DNA of 64,000 nt from QHWK01 sp035259385 (GTDB lineage: Bacteria > Acidobacteriota > Vicinamibacteria > Vicinamibacterales > CAVVIG01), in assembly GCA_035259385.1 (NCBI GenBank), contig DATFWL010000390.1, positions 75,109 to 139,108 on the forward strand, written 5' to 3'. Positions 25,070 to 32,449 of this stretch are shown in pieces (position 1 is the stretch's first letter; each line of letters opens with the position of its first letter). A program made the translations under genes and the position numbers. A model generated the notes under the pieces. It was not told the origin of the DNA, did no database searches, and saw only the letters and a list, made by a program, of their open reading frames with translations.

Positions 25070-25657
25070 ATGGCCGAAGTCATGACGCCGACGATGCGCG
25101 CTCCACGACCGGCACGCAACGGCGTGAACACACCCGTCCTGATGGCAAGCGTCAACGCGGTCAAGGAGACGCCAGCGCTGGCGAAGTTCCAGTTTCGCGC
25201 CACCAATCGCTGGGTGAGCGGCACCTACAGCCAGTCGCGCATCGAGTCGTTCAGCGGCGCGGGTGGCGAACACTCGCACGAGATCCAGTTCAGCTACGGC
25301 GCCGATCACCCCGCCGTGCTCGTCGGAGAGGACCGCGGCCCGACGCCGACCGAATTCCTGCTCCACGCGCTCGCCGCCTGTATCACTGCCGGAATCGGCA
25401 ACATCGCCGCCGCCCGAGGCGTGACGCTCACGTCGGTCGAGTCCCGCGTCGAAGGTGACATCGACCTGCAGGGAATCCTCGGGCTGTCGGGCGACGTTCG
25501 CAACGGCTATCAGCGGATTCGCATCGGTTTCACGATCGCAGGTGATGCGCCGCCCGAAAAGCTGCGCGCCATCGTCGAGCAGTCCCGCGCCCGGTCGGCC
25601 GTGTTCGACGTGCTCACCAACGGCGTTCCGGTCGACGTCAGCATCACGACCCGCTGA
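25070..25657 (+). CDS. OsmC-family peroxiredoxin-like protein
   Basis: A 195-residue protein, start ATG 25070 placed 6 bases after AAGGAGAG; the earlier ATG at 25052 contains that site and is unlikely. The OsmC fold is clear: ATNRWVSGTYSQSRI, then GEDRGPTPTEFLLHALAACITAGIGNIAAARG with the conserved cysteine (ACITAG), and SRARSAVFDVLTNGVPVDVSI at the end. The second redox Cys of classical OsmC/Ohr is not evident, so it belongs to the single-Cys OsmC-like group, whose role in peroxide or electrophile defence is less sure. A 55-residue N-terminal extension rich in Ala/Pro/Val precedes the domain. It stands alone, between the cupredoxin and a flavoprotein. Confidence 0.82.
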   Translation: MAEVMTPTMRAPRPARNGVNTPVLMASVNAVKETPALAKFQFRATNRWVSGTYSQSRIESFSGAGGEHSHEIQFSYGADHPAVLVGEDRGPTPTEFLLHALAACITAGIGNIAAARGVTLTSVESRVEGDIDLQGILGLSGDVRNGYQRIRIGFTIAGDAPPEKLRAIVEQSRARSAVFDVLTNGVPVDVSITTR

Positions 25658-25759
25658 GCCCCCGACTGCAGTCAGGAAAGCGTGGCGACGGGCTGGCCGA
25701 TCGCCCTCGCGGTCGCGGTGCCGCGGGGCGATCGGGTACCCGCTCGGCGCCAGGAAGGG

Positions 25760-26944
25760 ATGTTGTCCGTGAAAGTCGACGTTGTCGTCGTCGGAGCCCG
25801 TTGCGCAGGCGCGGCGACCGCCTTGCTCCTCGCCCGGGCGGGCGCCCGTGTGCTGCTGATCGACAAGGGAAGGTACGGCACGGACTCCCTCTCGACGCAT
25901 GCGCTGATGCGCGGCGGGGTCCTCGCGCTGCACCGCTGGGGCGTTCTGCCGGCGATTGTTTCGGCCGGCACGCCGCCAGTACAGTCGACGACCTTCAGCT
26001 ACAGCCACCATGACATCACCGTGCCGATTGAGGAGCGATTCGGCGTCAGCGCGCTGTATGCGCCGCGCCGTGCGCTGCTCGATCGGATCCTGGTCGACGC
26101 CGCTGCGGACGGCGGGGCGGAGGTCGCCCACGGCGTCCGGCTCGACGACCTGATCGTCGACGAGCGCGGCCGCGTGCGAGGCGTCGCCGTCCTGTGGGGC
26201 GGTGCGCGGCGGCACATCCACGCGGACATGGTCGTCGGCGCCGATGGCCTCTATTCAACCGTTGCGCAACGGGTTCGTGCGCACGACGTCGTCGTCGGCC
26301 GGCACGCCGCCGGAGTCTTGTACACCTACTGGCATGGCCTGCCGTCAGCGGGGTACTACTGGAAGTTCCAGCCGGGTGCGAGCATCGGCGCGATTCCGAC
26401 CAACGACGGTGCGACGTGCGTGTTCGCGTCGGTGCCGGCCCAGCGTTTTCGCGAAGAGGCGCGCGGCAACGCGATCTCCGCCTACCGGCGATTCATCCGG
26501 GAGGTCTCGCCGTCATTCGACGCGACGCTCGAAGACGCCGCATGCGCCGAGCCGGTTCGCGGCTTCGGCGGGCACGTCGGTTTCATCAAGAGCAGCGCAG
26601 GGCCAGGCTGGTCGCTCGTCGGGGACGCCGGGTATTTCAAGGATCCGATCACCGCCCACGGGATCACCGACGCGTTGCGTGACGCGGATTTACTGACGCG
26701 CGCAATCCTCGATGGCACGACCGCCGCGATGTCCGGCTACGAGCGGACACGGCACGACCTGTCGCGGCGGCTGTTCGAGCTCTCCGACGAGATCGCGTCG
26801 TTCGACTGGAGCGACGAACAGGTGCAGTCGCTGCATCGCGCGTTCAGTGCGGAAATGTCGCGAGAGGTGCGGGCGCTGGCCGCTCTGCCGCCGCTGCCGT
26901 GCCTGGTGCCATCGGCAGCCGCGCCTCACGCGCTCCGATCGTGA
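25760..26944 (+). CDS. FAD-dependent oxidoreductase (geranylgeranyl-reductase/monooxygenase type)
   Basis: A 394-residue flavoprotein. ATG 25760 is used; GTG 25769 is better spaced from the AGGAAGG site (25752-25758) and may be the true start, changing only three residues. N-terminal FAD motif VDVVVVGARCAGAATALLLARAG, with Cys beside the dinucleotide loop; mid-protein GWSLVGDAGYFKDPITAHGITDALRDA, the GD motif of PHBH-fold monooxygenases and geranylgeranyl reductases. A DGLYSTVAQRV stretch is the NAD(P)H/FAD dual motif (DG). No partner gene shows the substrate. The gene is convergent with the STAND ATPase gene, 43 bases apart. Confidence 0.85.
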   Translation: MLSVKVDVVVVGARCAGAATALLLARAGARVLLIDKGRYGTDSLSTHALMRGGVLALHRWGVLPAIVSAGTPPVQSTTFSYSHHDITVPIEERFGVSALYAPRRALLDRILVDAAADGGAEVAHGVRLDDLIVDERGRVRGVAVLWGGARRHIHADMVVGADGLYSTVAQRVRAHDVVVGRHAAGVLYTYWHGLPSAGYYWKFQPGASIGAIPTNDGATCVFASVPAQRFREEARGNAISAYRRFIREVSPSFDATLEDAACAEPVRGFGGHVGFIKSSAGPGWSLVGDAGYFKDPITAHGITDALRDADLLTRAILDGTTAAMSGYERTRHDLSRRLFELSDEIASFDWSDEQVQSLHRAFSAEMSREVRALAALPPLPCLVPSAAAPHALRS

Positions 26945-26987
26945 CTGCCGTCAGCGTGCCTGAGATTCCGTAAGGATCGTCTGCCGG

Positions 26988-29213
26988 TTACCGGACGATG
27001 ATCACCAGTTGCCGTCTGACCCGGTGGCCGTCGCGACCGGTCGCGGTCAGCTCGTACGTGGTGGTGCGTGCGGGCGTCGCGCGCAGGCAGTTCAACGTGC
27101 TGGTCGGGGGAACGTCGCCAATGTCGGGTTCGACGCGTGCCTGCACGGCGTCGTTGACGGCGTAGCAGAGACGCGTGGGCGCGCCGGCCGCGACCGACCC
27201 CGGCCGCGGCGTAAAAATGAGGATGCTCGCGCGCTCGGTCGGTGACGGCGGCACGACCGGCGGAGTCAGCACCGGATCGCTGCCGCGCGCTTCCAGCTCT
27301 GAGGCCGCAGGGATCGGGGCCGGTTGAACGGGCTCTGGCGCAGGTGAGGCGGCGGCATCGACGGCAGCAGTCACCGGCTGACTCGCCCGCGCTGGAGGCG
27401 TCGTGCCTCCGAGAGTGCGTTGAAGGAACGAACCGATGCTGGCTACGTTCCAGCGGTCCCACGAAAGCCCTGCCCAGTACGAGAAGCCGCCGACGATCGT
27501 CGCCAGGATGATCGTGAGGATCACCGCGCCGACCCGGCTCGTGTCCGAGCCGTGAAGGGTCAGCTGGATGTCTTGTCGCAGCGGCAGTGATTCGAGATCG
27601 TACCGGGGCTCGACCGATGCGGCAGATTCCGTTCTGACGGAGAAACCGGCTCCGGGTTTCCTCCCTGGCGGCTGGGGCGCAGACTCCGGTTCCGGCGCCA
27701 GCACGAGACTCAGATTCCGCCGGCTCGCCGCAGCGCCGGCGGCATCGTCGCTCGCGTCGCGCTGTTTGGCAGCCTGGCTCAACGACGCGCGGGCTTTGCC
27801 CAACTCGCCAAGGCAGAGCGCGCGCGTACCGAGTTCGTGCAGCGCCCATGCCTCGGCGGATCGATCGCCGGTTGATCGGGCCGCGGTGAGACACTGTTCG
27901 AGCGTGACTGCCCAGGCGCCCCAACGTGCGCCGAGGATGAGGGCCCCCTCGAGCAGCTGCCCGATTCGCAGCACCTCACCCCACCGCCGGGCGTCAGCCG
28001 CGCTCTGCTGCGCGCGGACCAGCGCGTCGGATTCCTCCAGCAGACTGGCGGGGCTGCGCCGGTAGCGCTCTGACCACGCGGTGAAATAGGTGATCGCGCG
28101 ATTCACCCAGGGCTTCAGATCTTCCTTTCGGCGGAGCTGATCGCCGATGCCGGACGCGAGCCGATGCCGCGAGTCGCTGCTCACGATGACGCCGCGGCGC
28201 GCGAGCAGCATCAGCGCCGGATCGAGGTCGGTGACGTCCGCGATGGCGGCAATGTGCTGAACCCGCAGCGGCACACCGGGCAGCGCCGCCAGCGCCAGCA
28301 GCGCGCGCCGCTGCTTTTCGTCGGTCGAGGCCATCAGCTCGGTGACCAGGTTCGCCGGCGTGATGTTTCGAGCGCAGATGTCGAGCAACATCCCCTGCTC
28401 GCGGGCGATCGCCGCGGCTTGCATGATGCGACGCGGATGTCCGTCAAACGCGGCGCAGAGTGTCGCCGCCGCCGCGCGCTCGATGCCGTCGACCGTCCGC
28501 TCCATCTCGCGTTCCAGGAGCGACACTGCATGGTCGACGGGCAGCCCTTTCAGCGCGATGCTGCGCACCTCGCCCCACAGACACCGCTCGCGCGTCGCCA
28601 CCGCGAACGCGGATCGCGGGGCGATGTCGAGCACCTGTTCCAACTCGTGCTGCGACACGCGTACATCGTCGAGCACGATCAGCGCCTGCTTGTCCTGAAG
28701 ACCGCGGCGGATCTCCGTGTCGGTCGGTTTGCAGATCTCGTCGCTCTCGAAGAAGGCCTCGAACAGCAGCTGCTGGAGATCGGCAGACGTGTGATGCCGC
28801 GCGTGCAGGTAGACGATGCCGTCGACGAACGACGCGGCCCGCGGATGGTGCGCGAGATGTCGGAGGAGGGCGGTCTTGCCGATCCCTGATTCGCCGCTGA
28901 CCTCGACAGGAAGCCCCGCGTCGAGGGCGGAGAGCGCGGCGGTCAGCTCAGCCCCGCGATCGAACAGGCCGCGAATCAGCCGTGGGCGGACCAGGACCGG
29001 CGTCGGCCGCGGGCGGATGTGCGCGCGCTCGGTCCGCGAAGCTTCCCGGACGACTCCACCGGACGCCTCGCCGATCTGCAGGACATGGCGGCCAACGGCG
29101 ATCTGGCCGCTGATCGCGCCGTACAGCGAAGGCTCGTCAACGCGCGCCTCTGCATCGCCACGCGAAACCGCCGCGTGGTGATCAAGCTGGTCATGGTTCA
29201 GCTTGATGGTCAT
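26988..29213 (-). CDS. STAND/NB-ARC-type ATPase with a membrane helix and C-terminal Ig-like domain
   Basis: Start set at ATG 29213 (MTIKLNHDQ), 741 residues; an in-frame start at 29270 is possible. Residues 28-45 hold a short motif (GAISGQIAVGRHVLQIG) seen before NACHT/NB-ARC cores. ATPase: Walker A GESGIGKT (107-114), Walker B ALIVLDDV, then a winged-helix-like and helical region (LEQCLTAARSTGD, ALHELGTRALCLGEL, TPR-like). A single hydrophobic helix (VGAVILTIILATIVGGFSYWAGL, about 570-592) is followed by a Pro/Ala linker and a beta-rich domain (FTPRPGSVAAGAPTRLCYAV..., TTTYELTATG). The layout is an ATP-driven sensor with an outside Ig-like domain. No effector domain is evident at the N-terminus. 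STAND proteins act in signalling or defence; which applies here is not known. Confidence 0.75.
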   Translation of the reverse strand: MTIKLNHDQLDHHAAVSRGDAEARVDEPSLYGAISGQIAVGRHVLQIGEASGGVVREASRTERAHIRPRPTPVLVRPRLIRGLFDRGAELTAALSALDAGLPVEVSGESGIGKTALLRHLAHHPRAASFVDGIVYLHARHHTSADLQQLLFEAFFESDEICKPTDTEIRRGLQDKQALIVLDDVRVSQHELEQVLDIAPRSAFAVATRERCLWGEVRSIALKGLPVDHAVSLLEREMERTVDGIERAAAATLCAAFDGHPRRIMQAAAIAREQGMLLDICARNITPANLVTELMASTDEKQRRALLALAALPGVPLRVQHIAAIADVTDLDPALMLLARRGVIVSSDSRHRLASGIGDQLRRKEDLKPWVNRAITYFTAWSERYRRSPASLLEESDALVRAQQSAADARRWGEVLRIGQLLEGALILGARWGAWAVTLEQCLTAARSTGDRSAEAWALHELGTRALCLGELGKARASLSQAAKQRDASDDAAGAAASRRNLSLVLAPEPESAPQPPGRKPGAGFSVRTESAASVEPRYDLESLPLRQDIQLTLHGSDTSRVGAVILTIILATIVGGFSYWAGLSWDRWNVASIGSFLQRTLGGTTPPARASQPVTAAVDAAASPAPEPVQPAPIPAASELEARGSDPVLTPPVVPPSPTERASILIFTPRPGSVAAGAPTRLCYAVNDAVQARVEPDIGDVPPTSTLNCLRATPARTTTYELTATGRDGHRVRRQLVIIVR

Positions 29214-29378
29214 CCTGCGCAGTATGCGCTGGCTCGCCGAGCTTTGTCTCGACTGGCTGCGATGGTTCACATAATACGCTGAGCCTGCGTCAACATCACA
29301 GTCGATCTCGAGAGACTTCGAGCGTACGTGCGCTGCTGGCCAATTCAGTCACCTCGACCGTGAAAGAGAGTCTCCACG

Positions 29379-29774
29379 ATGACGTCCTTCGACACGAAGC
29401 ATCTGCCGTCGGCGCCGTCGGCCGTCGCTCCGGACGGCTCGAGCGTCAGGATCCTGCTTGGGCTGAGGTCCGGCGGCATGGCGCACTTCGAGCTCGCCGC
29501 TGGTCAGACATCGAAAGCTGTCACGCATCGAACCGTCGAGGAGATCTGGTACTTCGTCTCGGGCCGCGGCGAAATGTGGCGCGAGCAGAACGGGGTCGCG
29601 ACGGTCGTCGACGTCCATGCCGGCGTGTGTCTGACGATCCCGTTGGGAACGCGCTTTCAGTTTCGGTCATGTGGCGCCGAGGCGCTCGCGGCGGTTGGCG
29701 TCACCATGCCGCCCTGGCCCGGCGACGACGAAGCCATTGTCGTCAAAGGTGAATGGCAACCGACCGTTCGATGA
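29379..29774 (+). CDS. Small cupin-domain protein
   Basis: A 131-residue single-domain cupin: THRTVEEIWYFVSGRGEMW (first motif, His and Glu present) and DVHAGVCLTIPLGTRFQFRS (second motif, where the usual His is Phe/Arg). No signal peptide, so cytoplasmic. About 39 bases upstream lies a short AT-rich stretch but no sure promoter. It stands alone between the STAND ATPase (divergent) and the phosphoesterase gene. Substrate not predictable. Confidence 0.8.
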   Translation: MTSFDTKHLPSAPSAVAPDGSSVRILLGLRSGGMAHFELAAGQTSKAVTHRTVEEIWYFVSGRGEMWREQNGVATVVDVHAGVCLTIPLGTRFQFRSCGAEALAAVGVTMPPWPGDDEAIVVKGEWQPTVR

Positions 29775-29951
29775 TGTAGTTCATCCGCGCGCGCTCGACG
29801 CACTCCTCGGCCAACGCCTTCCTTACACGACGGAGGCAACCAGCACAGCCGCGACAGAAAGTCTTGTTGCGTCTCCGATGCGGCGTTGTCATGCCGCCGT
29901 GATGGTCAGCTCCTACATTGAGCGACCTTCGCAGGTGCCGAAGGAGGTTCA

Positions 29952-32366
29952 ATGAGCGTGCGACGACACATCAGCGCGGCAGTGACTGTCTCCCTCGTCG
30001 TATGCGCGATGAGCGCGCCGGCCGACGCGCAGACTGTCACGTTCCGTCCTTACATTCAGCCGGGCGACAACGGCCCGTTTGGGCCGAAGGATCAGATGGT
30101 CGTCGCGTGGCAGACCAACGAGACCCTGCCGAATCCTGCTGCGTACTCGGTCCAGTTCGGGCCATCGCTCGCGCAGCTGGCGCCGGCGCCGATCAGCGGC
30201 CGCGTGGTTGACGACTATCTGTCGGCGGATCCGCAGTTCTCCGCGTTGACGCTGCCGTTCAAATACGGCGCTCATGTGAACTACGTGGCCGTTCTGGCAT
30301 CGCTCGACTACGCGACGACCTACGTGTATCGCGTCACCGGTCCGGGCATGCCGGCAGGCGGGTTCGTCTCGTCATTCCATACCCGGAAGCGCGACGGGCA
30401 TTTCGCCTTCCAGGTACAGGGTGACGAGGGGTACTACCCGAACATTCCCGGCACGAACCCGCCGCTGGTCGCGAACTACGAAGCGCGGATCATCAACACG
30501 ATGTTCAACGTCGCCTCCCTCTCCCTGCCAGGACAACCGGCGCTGCCGCCGCCCGATCTCGCGCTCAACGCCGGCGACAACGTGTACATCACCGGCGCGG
30601 ACAGCAACTATCGCGACGTGTGGATGTTCGACTGGAACAGCAACGTCGCCTCGAACGAGCGCGGCGCGCCGTTCATCCGCAGCATCCCGCTCTACATCGT
30701 CGCCGGCAATCACGACGTCGGCAGCACCGGCGCGACCGCGAACCTGCTCGCCGACAGCGGTGCGACAGTGCCTGGCTCGTCCGGACCCGGTCCGTTCGGC
30801 GGCGGCACCGGCGGCGGGGACGCGCTCGCATATTTCAACAACTACTACTTCCCGTTGAACGGGCCCACCGGCACCGACATTCAGAACCGGTTCAATGGCG
30901 ACGCGAGCGCGCCCTCGAACTTCCAGTTCTCCTTCAACGGCGCCAACTTCACGTCGCCAGCCGCCAGCGAAGCGCTCCGGGCGAGCACTGCGGTGAATGC
31001 CGGCAACGGCGTGAAACGGCAGATCGATCACATGGGCAACTACTCGTTCGACTACGGCAATGCCCACTTCGTCTTCCTCGATGCGAATCCACACGTGTTC
31101 GACAACCTGCTTCCAAACGGTCCGCCGGCGACGGCGCCGGCGTTTCCATTCCCGCCGTATCCCGGGGTGCTGAGGAACTGGCTGATCAACGATCTCGACG
31201 CGAGCCGCCAGCTGTGGAAGATCGTGGTGTTCCACCAGCCGATCTTCTCCAGCGGCAACGCCACGATCAGCAACGATCAGATGCGGACGATCGGTGTATT
31301 CCTGCAGGATCACGGCGTCAACCTGGTCTTCAACGGTCACGAGCACAACTATCAGCGCACGCTGCCGCTGCGGGCGCTGCCGAATGTGACCTCCGCTCCG
31401 GTTCCCGGCGTTCCGCAGGTCGAGATCGACAAGGCGTTCGATGGAACGGCGAGGACAGTGCCTGACGGCGTGCTCTACTTCGTCGAAGGCGCGGGCGGCA
31501 ACCGCGATTTCGACGATGACCTGCCAAACCCGAGAGGCGGCGGCAGCTCGATCGACCAGGAGGACTCGGCAACAGGAACGACGACGCGGACGATCGGCGG
31601 CCAGACGTTCAACTTCGTGAACGGCGTCGGCTCGCTCCTCGATACGAGCCTGTCGGACGACGCGATGAAGGCGTTTCTGCCCAATGCAGGGACGGGCGAC
31701 AAGATCACGGTGAAGTTCAAGTCCAAGGTCTTCTCGTTTGCCCACGTCGTGGTCGACGACAACGAGCTGACGCTGTATCAGATCACCGAGCCGCTCGGAC
31801 CGACGTCGTCGGCGAGCGCGCAGAGACCGGCGCCGTTCGGCACCGACTTCCGCGGCCGGCCGCTCAACGATCCGATTCCGGACACGGTGTTCGATCCGGT
31901 CACCCGGACCGTCGTGTCGGCGCCGGCAACGGGAACGCCGGCACTGCTTGACAAGGTCACTGTGACCAAGCCTGACATTTCAGAGAAGGCCGACGCCCGA
32001 CTCAAGACGCGCGAGCAGGTAACCGCGGGCGATACGATCAGGCTCTCGTTCACGTTCCGCAACCGCAGCGGCATCGCGCTGAACGGCACGCAGGCGATCG
32101 TCACGCTTCCCGACGGCGTCACATTCGATTTCGCGACGGGCGGCACTGCGACGGTTCAGGGCCATGACGTCGTCGTGACTCTCGGCCGTACGGTGCCCGG
32201 CGAACGGATCGAGGTCGAAATCGTCGGACGCGTGTCGTCGTCTCTGCCGCGCGGTGCGAAGCTGACGTTCACGGGTCAGCTGTCGTCGAGCACTGCGCTG
32301 CCGGTCAGCGCACGCAGCGCCACGGCGAAAGTCGGACCACCGGAGGACGACGACAAACAGGAGTGA
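29952..32366 (+). CDS. Exported calcineurin-like metallophosphoesterase with C-terminal DUF11-like domain
   Basis: An 804-residue exported protein (signal peptide about 1-27, PADAQ). ATG 29952 follows AAGGAGG (29941-29947). An N-terminal fibronectin-like domain (residues 28-150, as in purple acid phosphatases) leads to a metallophosphoesterase: QGDEGYYP (about 157), NAGDNVY (about 206), AGNHDVG (about 252), VFHQPIFSSG (about 426) and NGHEHNYQR (about 462), the metal-ligand motifs in order. A C-terminal domain (about 690-795: RLSFTFRNRSGIALNGTQAIVTLPDGVTF) is of the DUF11/conserved-repeat type found on cell-surface proteins. Probably a periplasmic or surface phosphatase. The gene stands alone; the hairpin at 32382 follows its stop. 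Confidence 0.88.
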   Translation: MSVRRHISAAVTVSLVVCAMSAPADAQTVTFRPYIQPGDNGPFGPKDQMVVAWQTNETLPNPAAYSVQFGPSLAQLAPAPISGRVVDDYLSADPQFSALTLPFKYGAHVNYVAVLASLDYATTYVYRVTGPGMPAGGFVSSFHTRKRDGHFAFQVQGDEGYYPNIPGTNPPLVANYEARIINTMFNVASLSLPGQPALPPPDLALNAGDNVYITGADSNYRDVWMFDWNSNVASNERGAPFIRSIPLYIVAGNHDVGSTGATANLLADSGATVPGSSGPGPFGGGTGGGDALAYFNNYYFPLNGPTGTDIQNRFNGDASAPSNFQFSFNGANFTSPAASEALRASTAVNAGNGVKRQIDHMGNYSFDYGNAHFVFLDANPHVFDNLLPNGPPATAPAFPFPPYPGVLRNWLINDLDASRQLWKIVVFHQPIFSSGNATISNDQMRTIGVFLQDHGVNLVFNGHEHNYQRTLPLRALPNVTSAPVPGVPQVEIDKAFDGTARTVPDGVLYFVEGAGGNRDFDDDLPNPRGGGSSIDQEDSATGTTTRTIGGQTFNFVNGVGSLLDTSLSDDAMKAFLPNAGTGDKITVKFKSKVFSFAHVVVDDNELTLYQITEPLGPTSSASAQRPAPFGTDFRGRPLNDPIPDTVFDPVTRTVVSAPATGTPALLDKVTVTKPDISEKADARLKTREQVTAGDTIRLSFTFRNRSGIALNGTQAIVTLPDGVTFDFATGGTATVQGHDVVVTLGRTVPGERIEVEIVGRVSSSLPRGAKLTFTGQLSSSTALPVSARSATAKVGPPEDDDKQE

Positions 32367-32381
32367 GCATCAAGAGGATCC

Positions 32382-32424
32382 GCGAGCGCCGCTGCGAAGA
32401 AAATTTCATTTCAGCGGCGCTCGC
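32382..32424. terminator. Perfect 13-bp hairpin between convergent genes
   Basis: GCGAGCGCCGCTG (32382-32394) and CAGCGGCGCTCGC (32412-32424) pair perfectly over 13 bases with an AT-rich 17-base loop that can pair further (GAAA/TTTC). It lies between the phosphoesterase and the propeller kinase gene read from the other strand, so it can serve both. Confidence 0.65.
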
Positions 32425-32449
32425 CGTTTGAGCTCCTCGAACGCCGATG

